Source: Hippasteria phrygiana (taxonomy: Eukaryota; Echinodermata; Asteroidea; Valvatida; Goniasteridae). From it: a DNA stretch of 64,000 bases. Shown here piece after piece: positions 53,474 through 64,000 of this stretch (positions are counted from its first letter, which is position 1; each line of letters starts with the position of its first letter). The notes beneath the pieces are model-generated. The model did no database searches, was not told the DNA's origin, and saw only the letters and a list, made by a program, of their open reading frames with translations. The stretch spans positions 488,501-552,500 of the forward strand of contig JAZGUH010000490.1 in the NCBI GenBank assembly GCA_037893225.1, read 5' to 3'. The position numbers and the translations under genes are program-made.

Positions 53474-55428
53474 TTACTCCTCCACTGTTGGTATGCAGGG
53501 CATACCATGACAGGGGCAGAAGAACGTGTCTTTTGCTCTCAGACGCTTGACATCACAACAAAATTTAATGCGAGTCCAGTGACCACATCCTTCCAACATG
53601 CACTGTCCCCAAGATGTGAAATAAATGCTGTCGGACCGCGCCAACTCAACTGGTCGATACCGATGACAAACACAACACTTCTCTGACTCGTCAGTAAGTT
53701 CCTCTTCGGACGATTCACAAGAAAGATAACTTGTTGCCTTTTGTGATGATCTGATGACCGAGGTATGCACACCGCTCGTTCCGGGCTGAGACGTCACGGT
53801 GGACATTTTCTTCTGAGCAACCTTGGTCTTGTTGGATTTTGTCGTCGTGGTGGGTGCCATCTTCCTTCGTTTATTTCTAGACAAGGATTCTTCATATTCT
53901 TTCATCTTTTCTATGGTCGTGTCTTCTGTTATGACTTTGCCAGAAACAACATAACTCATACATTTTCTTTTTTTCGCAGCTTTCTTCCTTTGGCCGATTT
54001 TTTCTTCTTTCTCTTTGAAGAACGTATCCACTTCTTCTACTCTTTGGACAGTATTCTCCGTTTCCACTTCTTCTACTCTTTGGACAGTATTCTCCGTTAG
54101 TTGTCCAAGTCGTTCTTCTGATTGTGGATCAACATTCTGCATTTCTTGCGATGCCATCTGCTGCTGGTGATCTTGATGCTGCGGGGTTGTCGACTTGTGC
54201 TCTTCATCACCTTGGGATTTGCAAAGCTTCTCTGCTGGAGTAAATGCCGATTTGTCAACAGCTGTGGAATCTAGGAGGTAAATCCCGGCCTTCCTGAATG
54301 AACTTTGAAGGTTTCCTGGTGACAATGCCTTCTCGTAAGTCTTGCATGCCAAGCCACATATCGAAAATTTGTCAATTCCAATACAGGAGTCGGCCCGCAT
54401 GTGCCTGTGGCATTCTGCATTGTACACCCTTTCAAAGGGACCAAAGCAGCCAACATCCAGGGGTTGGAGTACGTGACTGGTATGAGCCAGTTGGACGAAC
54501 AGTAGAATGTTGTTTTTCTTTGCCCAGTCAATCACGGTGAAGGAGATGTGAGATCTGTGGCCATCGTACAGAACAAGTATTGGCTCATCCTCTTGACCAC
54601 GCAGGGAGTACCTCAGAAAGTGAGTTGTCAAGTACGTCATTAAAACGTCCGAGTTTGACCATCCGGTTTCGCTTACTGTTCCGTCAGTGCCGGGTGAGCA
54701 GTCATTCAGGAGCTCCTGTCTCATTCTTTTGCCAGGAAAGACGAAATACGGTGGTACTTGCAGCCCCAGGCACCAGGGCGTTCCCGCAAAATGGTGATGG
54801 TGGACCCTTTGCCAGACGTAACTGCAGGTGTAGATGACGATGCTGTGACAATAGATGGCGGTGTGTGATTAAACTTCAGGCCCTTTTCGTCAATGTTGTA
54901 TATTCTTTCCGGTGACGTCTTCAGGTTGTACTTCGTCATGATGTAATCTAGCTCTTTGTAGTACACTGCTACCACCCCTTCCGATGTTGCTTTTGCCCGA
55001 ACGAGCTCAAGACTTCTTGGCTTTCTCACTTTCAATTCTGGCCATCTCTTCATGAAGTTGTGAAGCCAAAACACTGTCAGTGGCTCTTCTTGACATCTTT
55101 TGTTTAGAGCAACAGCATATGAACTGGCTATGTCAACTACTTCTGAACGGCTGTAGCCATATCCGTAACTAGCCATTCTCTTGATATGATCAGCTAACCG
55201 AACCTCCTCGTCAAGGGTAAAGAGGGGATCTCTTCCAGACTTGATAACCTCAGCTCCGATTCTACCCCTGATCCGATCCCTCAGCGTTGTCTCAGGAATT
55301 CCAAATTTTCGAGCTGTTCCTCTAATAGATTTCTGGTCATGGAGAACTTCCCAATAGGCTTTAGTCATAGCAGTCGGAGAGTAACATCGGTAGCCTGTAG
55401 CTCTGGATTGTACTGGGCTGGTGCACAT
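53474..55428 (-). pseudogene. Pogo/Tigger-like transposase, one frameshift, Cys/His-rich C terminus
   Basis: Two minus-strand reading frames (54721-55428 and 53474-54724, about 235 and 416 residues) form one transposase broken near 54760-54800. In order: Psq-type helix-turn-helix (KSIRGTARKFGIPETTLRDR); CENP-B-like second DNA-binding region with WLHNFMKRWPELKVRKP; DDE_1 catalytic core with IYNIDEKG, VLYDGHRSH and LQPLDVG, giving the three expected aspartates; a charged coiled region with a 36-bp tandem duplication near 54028-54099; and a C terminus with CCVCHRYRP, CMLEGCGHW, FCCDV and FCPCHG that looks like a zinc-binding finger. The frame break removes the first catalytic Asp from the other two, so no full protein is made unless the break is an assembly error. 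It lies 0.3 kb upstream of the SRBD1 start region. Confidence 0.85.
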
Positions 55429-55635
55429 ATTCTGTCAATTAAAAACCTGATTTATAGACAATAAGAAAGGGAGGCATCTTGTTTCTTTGTTCGTTTATTG
55501 CTTTTAATTTTGTTATAAGTTTGACCTGATTTTTATTTGTAAAATAAAAGAAAAAGATTACATTTTTTTACATAAAAATAGGAACATCTGCGGAAATAAA
55601 TACAAAGGCCTAGGCCTAGCCCTAGAAGGACGCTA

Positions 55636-56024
55636 TGATATAGCGTCCTAGCGCCCAAGTATGCAAAACACGAGGAGAAATACCTTGTCCGCACGTCTTG
55701 AATGTTCATCAACAACAGAGGGCGCAATTTCGGCCGTGCACGCGGCGACTGTAAATTGCACCCTCTGTTGATGAACGTTCTAAATGTGGGTATTACTCCT
55801 CGTGCTTGTGAAGTCAGCGTCGCGTGGAGACGATTTTGCGCCGCAAATATCTCCTGTTCCTGACATTCTTGGAGGAATATTTCTATCCGTACGGGGAGAT
55901 GGGCTGTTGAACTGTTTGAATAAAATGATGCCAAGAATATTTATGCAGGTAAAGTGTGATTTTTGATCTTCGGTTTCTAGCATAGGACTGTTTTGCATAC
56001 TTGGGCGCCAGGACGCTATAGGCC
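55636..56024. mobile_element. Foldback element with a second palindrome inside
   Basis: Outer arms CGCCCAAGTATGCAAAA / TTTTGCATACTTGGGCG with AGGACGCTAT motifs; inner arms GTTCATCAACAACAGAGGGC and CACCCTCTGTTGATGAAC (55703-55779). The left arm also holds its own hairpin AGGACGCTA/TAGCGTCCT. Confidence 0.6.
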
Positions 56025-56610
56025 TAACACCTGCAAATCATACTTAGGTGGCGGAACGGGGGAGGGGGGGGGGGACAATTGCCATTTTCCCTTCCCCTTT
56101 TTCTAAATCCCCCCCCCCAAAAAAAAAACAAAAAAAAAATGTTTGGCAGTTCCGCACAAGAAAAATATTGTTAAAAGGGCAGCAACAGGCCCGCACTGCC
56201 CCCACCCCCCAACACACACTTTTGAAAGTAATGAATGCCTGGATTCAAGTTGTAGCTTCATGTAGCATGTGTAGCTTCAAATTTATAAATTCCCAAACGA
56301 ATTCCTTCGCCCGAGGCGATAGGTACAATATTTAGGTCTAACTTCAGATATGTAGGTTTTTGCAACCGAATGTCAACTTATTAAGTAGGCCTACTCTAAG
56401 TATTTTTCTGAAACGTTAATACTCCTGTTATGTTAAGATCCGTCTTTTCAATTTTTTTTTAAGTTTCGTGTAAAAAAATTATAAAGCGCAAGGCCCCTCT
56501 GATACCCCGTATTTTTTATTCACGCCCTCTGTTGTCACAGATATGATGCAAAATCAACGTACGTTCGTGTATTTTCGGTAAAATTTTTCGACTCCTACGG
56601 GCCCTTCTAA

Positions 56611-56691
56611 TCGGAGTTCGGAGTTCGGATTGCTGCCATAACGTAACCATGGTGACGTCTCACAAGAATATGACTCACAAACAAATGTACA
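56611..56691 (+). repeat. Direct repeat pair, copy 2
   Basis: Same order as copy 1, 3.7 kb away, with one fewer GGAGTTC unit. The interval holds the SRBD1 start region and the pogo-like gene. Confidence 0.7.
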
Positions 56692-57230
56692 AGAGGAAGG
56701 AGTTTCGTATCCGGCTTCGCCACGAAACATAAAAATGTTTTACCTCACCTTGTCATGCTTGTTCTTGTTCATTTTCAAGACAAATCCATTCTGCCTTGCA
56801 AAACTCAGTCAGTGGTGGTGGCGGTGCGTTAACTGGTTAGGCCTAATGTTTGAAATCAGCATACAAAATAGCGAACAGGACACTAGACCCAAACTGCAGA
56901 CTAATATTCGTTCCCTCGAAATAAATGTATGGAAGGCCTTTCGCAAATGAAATAAAATTCCTCAAGATGTGTCTGGTGCGTGTACGTCGCAGCCAATATC
57001 AATGAACCCCTGTCAATACTACAAAGAAAAAAGTAAAAACCAATTTCAATTGAAAATTCGAAATTTAATTTTCAATTTTCTATTTTCAAATGAAGAAATG
57101 GAAATTGAAAATGAAAACTTAAGGGCTTCATCCTTTTTTTCTTCAGTTGATGTCTATATAGGACTGTTTTCCCGAGAAGGCCGCGCACCTGCAGCAATGT
57201 GCAGTGGCGCGCTCAAAGTGCTGAAACCGG

Positions 57231-57254
57231 GGGGGGGGGGGGGGGGGGGGGGGG
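57231..57254. repeat. Poly-G tract, G24
   Basis: One of the longest of many G or C runs; others of about 13 or more at 3784, 14619, 24357, 28844, 39468, 51342 and 61408. Confidence 0.85.
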
Positions 57255-57656
57255 TGTGGTCGGGACTTAACACATATTAAGCCTCCCTTGTTTGCTTTTT
57301 TCCCCGTCTCTTTTTTTGTCGCACGGGTCAGTGATGATATGTATGTGGCATATCCGAGTAGCATAAAATTAACGTCAGAAAATGGCGAATCATCAGGACC
57401 CCTCCCGCTTTTCTAAATTATTTTTTCAGGGTGACATTTTTCGGGCAACCTAATTTTTAGAACATTTGGAAAGAAAAAATTGCCCCCCCCCCCCCCCGTA
57501 AAATCCTGCGTGTGCAACTGATGGTGGGCGTAGGATTTTTCTTCTGAACGAGGGGAAGCTCTTCAAACTACATACTTTTAAATGTATTATAGGTGTGTAA
57601 TATGTTTGTCTTTTTCCCATTATGGTATGTTTACTCTTTCTAAAACGTTGAGGTTA

Positions 57657-57694
57657 ATCCGGAGGTCGCAGGTTCGAATCCCGCTCCTGTCAGT
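57657..57694 (+). tRNA. 3' fragment of a tRNA-Thr-like sequence
   Basis: Only TCCGGAGGTCGCAGGTTCGA and the 3' arm remain, plus the module tail. Confidence 0.35.
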
Positions 57695-57976
57695 ATTCTT
57701 TGTTCACTTTGAAAATGTTGAGGTTAAGTGAGAATGCACCGTCATTAATATTAGATAAAAGCTGCACATTGGAAAAGATGACTTTTGAATGATGAGTTTC
57801 CTCATTCATCTTCAATTATTTTGTGTGGAAAATAAGTTTAACATTTTTTACGGATTTACGCCACCGAATTTGTGCACGAATTTTCTACGCGGCACTTTGG
57901 TCACTAAACAACCTCAGATCTAATACTCAAACTTAACACAAACATAGACCCTAAGCTGAAATTCTATGCCGAAAAG

Positions 57977-58690
57977 TGACGTCATGATGACGTCATCACG
58001 TGTCATCTTAAATGTGCATTTTTCAAGGGCCAATATCAGAGAACCGTACGTCCGATTGCGTTTAAACCTGGTATGTTGGTAGGCCAGCACGTGTGAAAAT
58101 TGAGGTTACGTCATGATGACATCATCATACGATTTTATAGTAATTTTAAAGCCATAAATTCTTAAAGCCATATCTCATCAACAGAACATGCTAAATTCGA
58201 ATTATTGTTGTAAAGCTTTGTTAGCTCATTCTTTCATAATGTGAAAAATGTGTGACGTCATCATGACGTCTTAAAAAATGTGTTTTTTTAACACAAAAAA
58301 GTAGTTCCGATCGTCATGAAAATTAGTGGGTCGGTAAATATTGTTTCTAGCATGCGAATTGAGAAGTGACGTCATGATGACGTCATCGACTGATTTTATA
58401 TGATTTTTAAATGGTTCAAGTTTCATTCTCTCAAAATCTTACACTGTCATTGATCAGATTGACTCGAAATCTTGACACAGGCCAAGACCAAGTTGCAAAT
58501 TATTTGTTTTTACAAGTGCTGTTTGATGACGTCATCATGGGTCATGTGACGTTATCTTAAGGGTGCACACTTTAAGATCCCTTATCTAGAGAACACGCGG
58601 GTCTGATTCGGTCCAATCTTCGTTTGTAGGTACGCTTTTGTTATAGTTGGAAATTGATGTGACGTCATAAGACCTAATCATACGATTTTA
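57977..58690. repeat. Degenerate array built around TGACGTCATGATGACGTCAT
   Basis: Perfect TGACGTCA at 57977, 57988, 58253, 58367, 58378, 58527 and 58660, decayed at 58105. Between them recur TACGATTTTATA, an AGAGAAC(A/C)G block and CATCTTAA. Spacing is about 115-160 bp. Confidence 0.7.
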
Positions 58691-58699
58691 TATAGATTT

Positions 58700-59850
58700 T
58701 TCAATTTTTGTTAACTTCGAACTTCTTGTTGTAATAGCTTTGTTAGGTCATAGATATTTCAAAATAAATGTGAAATAGTATTTCGAGGTAACGAAATATT
58801 TCGATGTAACGAAAGGGTGGCTTCGAAAGCTGCTCCGGAACACGTTTTTTGGGATCCTGCTCGCGAGGTGGGTTCGCGAAACGGACAGATAAAAGGTGAC
58901 TGTATTTTTTCGTAGATTTGAAGCATTTAATGAGCTTTTTTAACAGTATTTAGTCATCATTCTTTTACAGTGTATTTTTGTTATTAAAGCTATGTATGAT
59001 TGATTTACTTTTCTGGAAATAATAGATAGTTTATCATGAAAATAACTACAAAATCAGAAGCAGACGACATTTGTTGTGTAGTACAAATTCTCCCAGCATG
59101 CAACATATAGCGAGAGGGAGGGCGCCCTAAGGGGTCCGCGATCCTGTTTGTTTTCGTTCGGCTCTGGATCACCTCCCAATCCGTGTGAAACAAACGGGCC
59201 CTGGGGTCCACTTCACTAAATACGGCGCTCATTGTAACCAACACAAAATCAGACAGAAAGAGCGCGGCCTGGTGACGCTCAGGAGTAGCATGGCAATGTG
59301 TTTTTCAATGGAAAATAATGATTAAGACTCCTGGAATAATTTTCTATTTAAATTTACCCCTAAAATGGTGGCCTCTGGGCCCAGGTCTAAATGTAGCCCC
59401 CCGCCTCTATGCCAAATAGACCCACGCATTGGTCATTTTTCTGAACGGAATCCCCCGAGTTGGAAGCCACGAGTCACAAATGCTTGATCTTCACAAACAT
59501 TTCTACAATCAGTCCCATTTATAGGCCACAAGGACCTCTTACCTGAAGGATTACAAAATATCAATGAGCTGGCACGCAGTGACTTTCAGAGTAATGGTGG
59601 CATACAACTTTTAATAACACACTTTGGGGCATTTCGTGAGAAAAATTGCACTCAAAACAGAGAAAATTTACCTAAAATATACTAACAAAAAAAATGAAAT
59701 GCGATTGCTTGCTTTCCGAAAATGGGGGCGCTACAATTTGTATGCCGCCTTTCATTTCAAATTGATTTCAGCGGGCTATTTTTTATGTGGGAAAATTTAT
59801 TCCCAAAATTTTGAGAAATTTCGTTTTTGGTTGGGAGGGGGGGTTGATTT
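58700..59850. other. Gene-free stretch
   Basis: A fragment at about 59150-59200 resembles the end of the foldback at 49637. No exon recognised. Confidence 0.4.
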
Positions 59851-59852
59851 TT

Positions 59853-61262
59853 TTTTGGGGGGGGGAATAAATATTGAACCCCACAGGGGCGGACAAAGGA
59901 TTGTTTGGAGGGGGGGGGGGAGGTTCTGAAAATATTTCCGTACATTTGTCCAAATGTTGACTTCAAAAATGTTTCGCCTGCGAACAAAAGTTTACAATGG
60001 GGGGGGGGGGGGGGGGTGGTGGTGAAAATAATTATCCCGAATGCTGCATCAAAAAATTTAAGAAACATATAGAAGTGTACAATTGCGGAAAAGGCCATGG
60101 ATGCATATTCTAAGAAGTCAAAGCTTGCAAATTTCCTTAAACATAATAAAAAACAGAGAAAAGCCCCAACGACGAAAAGACAAAAACATTGCTTGATTTT
60201 TCCCGTATACCTTGAGAATTTATTAACCAAAAGGTCTGCATTCTGGTGTTACGCCTGTTTAAAATAAATAAAATAAAGTTATGTGATGTTGACCAAGCTT
60301 TCAGGTGCCGCGATTCACCGAGGCACCATACCCCGGCTTACCGGCTCCCATGTAGGACTCTTATGGGCTCAGATTCCGATCCATCACACCCCAGTCATCC
60401 ATATAACCCGAAGGTCTAGCACCATAAAAGGGAGGAACATGGCGACACCCTAAGCATTGACTGCTGAGTCAGCCAAACGTGCCATGAACCTTTACGCAGA
60501 TGCTTACCTGGACTTCACGAGCGGTCCCAGCTGCACTGCGCTTGGCGAGCAAGCCACTGTACAGTTGGTGTTTGGAGACGGTAAACGAATACTTTTATAA
60601 ATAATGACAATTACGTTTTTGGCGAAAAAAAGGAAATACATAAAGACTGGATTCGAACCCTCGACTAAGAAATCGATGAGCGACTCGCTTAACCACTCGG
60701 CCACCGAGCTGTCACTAGGTTAAAGCACTTTTTAAACTACACGGCGGCAGTAGGCTACAATACCCGAACATGGTTGAATGAACATCATTAAGAATCACAC
60801 CACTGTTATAATCCGTGTCTTCCCATCCAAGAAACAGAAAATGCCGAAAATAATCATGTGGACTATGGGCGGCGATTCCGGTGGGACGGGAGGACGGGTC
60901 CCCCAATATTTTGGGGGAGGGGTCGGCTGTGGCAGTGTCCCCCTCCAATACTTTCCCACTTGTCGTATACATTTTATGGGTCACTGGATTTTTACATGCA
61001 CCTGCATACACAAGGATCACCACATATTTTCACAAATTTCCCAGGATACACAAGAGACACCGAGTACAAATTTCCCGATAACATGTAAATGTATATATCG
61101 TAAGAGTTGAATTGATAGTGACTTCTTCCGAGGAAGCATTGTAATCTCGAACATTCGTTGTTTTCTTTATTGATGAATGACTGGCCAGGGAGGCGATCCC
61201 GGGAACATGGGATTATGTTCCAATCCTTAAAAAATCTCCGGGGCATGAAAAGGGACGCCCTA
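59853..61262. repeat. Tandem unit 1, ending at a (CCCTAA)n tract
   Basis: Matches 62051-63544 in order and orientation, offset about 2.2 kb: GAACCCCACAGGGGCGGACA, the tRNA-like sequence, GGAGGACGGGTCCCC, and AATCTCCGGGGCATGAAAAG just before the telomere-like tract. No gene recognised. Confidence 0.75.
60647..60717 (-). tRNA. tRNA Ser/Leu-like sequence in tandem unit 1
   Basis: Minus strand has TGGCCGAGTGGTTAAGCG (A box) and GGTTCGAATCC (B box), both consensus. The acceptor ends do not pair and the variable arm is short, so a working tRNA is unlikely. Confidence 0.45.
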
Positions 61263-61374
61263 TCAAACCTAATAACCCTAACCCTAACCCTAACCCTAAC
61301 CCTAACCCTAACCCTAACCCTAACTCTAACCCTAACCCTAACCCTAACCCTAACCCTAACCCTAACCATAACCC
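61263..61374 (+). repeat. Interstitial telomeric repeat, (CCCTAA)n
   Basis: About 16 copies with one CTCTAA and one CCATAA variant. G-rich strand is the minus strand. Followed by a C run (about 61408-61434). Confidence 0.9.
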
Positions 61375-61939
61375 TCCGCCCCATACAAAATCGTAGACCT
61401 CTAGTCGCCCCCCCCCCCCCCCCCCCCCCCCCCCGCCAACCTGTTAATTTCGAAAACACAGAAAGTATATTATTAATATAAAGGAAAATACTGTGAGCGA
61501 CCCCACCGTAATATCCAGTCCCCAAACTCGCCCCCTATGGAAAGATCCCTGGCTACGCTGCGGTCAAAAATTCCACTTTGGGGTTTGACGAACCCCCAGT
61601 CTCGGGGCAGGCTACGGCCCTGTAAGTGGATTATTATATCGTGTTTGACTTGTGCAAATTTGTATTTGTACGTTTGCCAAAGAAGATTTCTATTTTGTCA
61701 GAGGCGGATCCGGGGGGGGGGGGGGGGGTGTGGCGGTAGAACCCCCCCCCCCCCCCTGCTGTTGCCATTTTATTTATTTATTTTTATTTGGCTTGTAAGG
61801 GACTACGCCTAAAGTTGCAAACCAGAAAAGCAAACCATATAAATGTCATATTTTGCGTGTACGGGTAAGAACAAAACAAAGAGGCCAAATGGAGCCACCA
61901 ACGTTGAGAAAGTGTGCCCCCCCCCCCCCCCTCCCTGTT

Positions 61940-62180
61940 TGTAAAATGTTGTTGCAGAGGAAACATTTTGGGCCGGTCAACTATTTGGGCAAATGTACGA
62001 GAACAATATTTAGAACCACCACCCTCGTCCCCCCCCCCCCCCCCGCAAACAATCCTTTTTTTGGAGGGGGGGTTAAATATTGAACCCCACAGGAGCGGAC
62101 AAAGGATTGTTTGGAGGGGGGGGGGGGGGGGGTTCTGAAAATATTTCCGTACATTTGTCCAAATGTTGACTCCAAAAATG
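61940..62180. repeat. Inverted repeat at the start of tandem unit 2
   Basis: GTCAACTATTTGGGCAAATG..AGAACC pairs with GGTTCTGAAAATATTTCCGT..CCAAATGTTGAC around poly-C/poly-G; GCAAACAATCC pairs with GGATTGTTTGG. Confidence 0.6.
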
Positions 62181-63544
62181 TTTCGCCTGCGAACAAAAGT
62201 TTACGAGTGGGGGGTGGGGGGGGGGGGCGGTTGGGGGGTGGGGGTGGTGGTGAAGATAATTATCCTGAATGCTGCATAAAAAAAATAGAGAAACATATTA
62301 TAGAAATGTACAATTGCGGGGAAAGCCATGGATGCATATTCCAAGACGTCGAAGCTTGCAAATTTCCTTAAACATAATAAGAAACAGAGAAAAGCCCCAA
62401 CGACGATGACAGACAAAATCATTCCTTGATTTTCCAGTATACCTTTAGAGTGTATTAATCAAAAGGTCTGCATTCTGGTGTTACGCCTGTTTAAAAAAAA
62501 AAAAAAAAAAAAAAAAGTTATGTGATGTTGACCAAGCTTTCAGGTGCCGCGATTCACCGAGGCACCATACCCCGGCTTAGCGGCTCCCATATAGGACTCT
62601 TATGGGCTCAGATTCCGATCCATCACACCTCCTTCCCCAGTCATCCATGTATCCCGAAGGTCTAGCACCATAAAAGGGAGGAACATGGCGGCACCCTAAA
62701 CCTTGACTGCTGTGTCAGCCAAACGTGCCATGAATCTTTACGCAGATGCTTACCTGGACTTCACGAGCGGTCCCAGCTGCACTGCGATTGGCGAGCAAGC
62801 CACTGTACAGTTGGTGTTTAGAGACGGTAAACGAATACTTATATAAATAACGACAATTACATTTCTGGCGAAAAAAAGGAAATACATAAAGACTGGATTC
62901 GAACCCTCGACTAAGAAATCGATGAGCGACTCGCTTAACCACTCGGCCACCGAGCTGTCACTACCTTAGAGCACTTTTTAAACATATAAAAACAGAGAAG
63001 AAACTACACGGCGGCAGTACAATACCCGAACATGGTTGAATGAACATCATTAAGAATCACATCACTGTTATAATCCGTCTCTTCCAATCCACGTGACTTT
63101 ATAACTGCAGGTTTGAAAGCGAGAAGAAACAGAAAATACCAAAAATGATCATGTGGACTATGGGCGTCGATTCCTGTGGGACGGGAGGACGGGTTCCCCA
63201 ATACTTTTGGGGGAGGGGTCGGCTGTGGCAGTGTCTCCCTCCAATAATTTCCCACTTGTCGTATACATTTTATGGGTCACTGTTTTTTTTACATGCACCT
63301 GCATACACAAAGATCACCACATATTTTCACAAATTTCCCAGGATACACAAGAGACACCGAGTACAAATTTATATGTATATATCGTAAGAGTTGAATTAAC
63401 AGTGCCTTCTTCCGAGGAAGCATTGCACTCTCGAACATTCGTTGTTTTCTTTATTGAGGAATGACGGGCCAGGGAGGCGATCCTGGGAACAGGGGATTAT
63501 GTTCCAATCCTTAAAAAATCTCCGGGCCATGAAAAGGGACGCCC
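62051..63544. repeat. Tandem unit 2, ending at a C4A-type tract
   Basis: Second copy of the unit, with an A22 run (about 62494-62515) where unit 1 has AAATAAATAAAATAAA and a short insertion near 63090-63120. Confidence 0.75.
62893..62963 (-). tRNA. tRNA Ser/Leu-like sequence in tandem unit 2
   Basis: Same sequence as the unit-1 copy, at the equivalent place, with both internal boxes unchanged. Confidence 0.45.
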
Positions 63545-64000
63545 TAACCCCAAACCCCAAACCCCAACCCCCAACCCCCAACCCCCAAACCCCCAACCCC
63601 CAAACCCCCAACCCCCAACCCCCAACCCCCAACCCCCAACCCCCAACCCCCAACCCCCAACCCCCAACCCCCAACCCCAAAACCCCAAAACCCCAAAACC
63701 CCAAAACCCCAAAACCCCAAAACCCCAAAACCCCAAAACCCCAAAACCCCAAAACCCCAAAACCCCAAAACCCCAAAACCCCAAAACCCCAAAACCCCAA
63801 AACCCCAAAACCCCAAAACCCCAAAACCCCAAAACCCCAAAACCCCAAAACCCCAAAACCCCAAAACCCCAAAACCCCAAAACCCCAAAACCCCAAAACC
63901 CCAAAACCCCAAAACCCCAAAACCCCAAAACCCCAAAACCCCAAAACCCCAAAACCCCAAAACCCCAAAACCCCAAAACCCCAAAACCCCAAAACCCCAA
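63545..64000 (+). repeat. Telomere-like array shifting to (CCCCAAAA)n
   Basis: Starts TAACCCCAAACCCCAAACCC, continues as mostly (CCCCCAA)n to about 63675, then about 40 uninterrupted CCCCAAAA copies to the window edge. The minus strand reads (TTTTGGGG)n, the telomere repeat of hypotrich ciliates. Confidence 0.9.

Larger units (their letters stand above)
56030..57950. other. Gene-free stretch with homopolymers and repeat fragments
   Basis: Holds the direct repeat at 56611, a fragment related to 50755, G and C runs and a tRNA-like scrap. No coding exon seen. Confidence 0.4.

Noticed and set aside
60504..60704. Conserved frame MAEWLSESLIDFLVEGSNPV present twice
   Set aside because: Reads through the tRNA Ser/Leu-like sequence; conservation is that of the tandem unit.
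61158..61525. Open frames with alternating Thr-Leu or Val-Arg repeats
   Set aside because: Translation of the (CCCTAA)n tract.
63396..64000. Long minus-strand open frames of about 150-200 residues repeating GFWGFGVL
   Set aside because: They are translations of the CCCCAAAA array; every frame is open because the repeat has no stop codon.

Overview
The window looks like the genome of an invertebrate metazoan, possibly an invertebrate deuterostome; the species cannot be fixed from the sequence. It has spliced genes with GT-AG introns of roughly 1-4 kb, very dense small DNA transposons, tRNA-derived repeats, a TTAGGG-type interstitial telomeric tract and no operons. Two host genes are recognisable, both on the minus strand.

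Gene 1 (left edge to about 9.4 kb) is an organic solute transporter alpha-like membrane protein (SLC51A/OST-alpha family). Six coding exons splice in frame to about 269 codons with six visible membrane segments. The C-terminal exon or exons lie beyond position 1. A TATA box at 9422-9429 and a probable 5' non-coding exon mark its promoter.

Gene 2 (13293-52500, with a likely 5' UTR exon near 53.1 kb) is SRBD1, the animal homologue of bacterial Tex. Eighteen coding exons join without a frame break into a predicted 808-residue protein (2427 nt with stop) with Tex N-terminal region, YqgF-like domain, helix-hairpin-helix region and C-terminal S1 domain. Intron 4 is a GC-AG intron.

Just upstream of SRBD1 is a frameshifted pogo/Tigger-like transposase (53474-55428). 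From 56 kb to the right edge there is no gene, only repeats: a degenerate array built on TGACGTCA, then two copies of a roughly 1.4-kb segment about 2.2 kb apart. Each copy runs into a telomere-like tract at the same point. In the first it is (CCCTAA)n; in the second it is (CCCCCAA)n and then (CCCCAAAA)n, which runs off the window.

The introns are packed with nested mobile elements. They include TTAA-flanked families (one with a covarying internal palindrome), a CACTA element with a TCT target duplication, a piggyBac deletion derivative, a probable ISL2EU derivative keeping SAP-like and THAP-like gene fragments, hAT-, Harbinger- and Tigger-like MITEs, foldbacks, and a repeat module of about 306 bp carrying a tRNA-Thr-like sequence. 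All calls come from reading the sequence; no database search was run.
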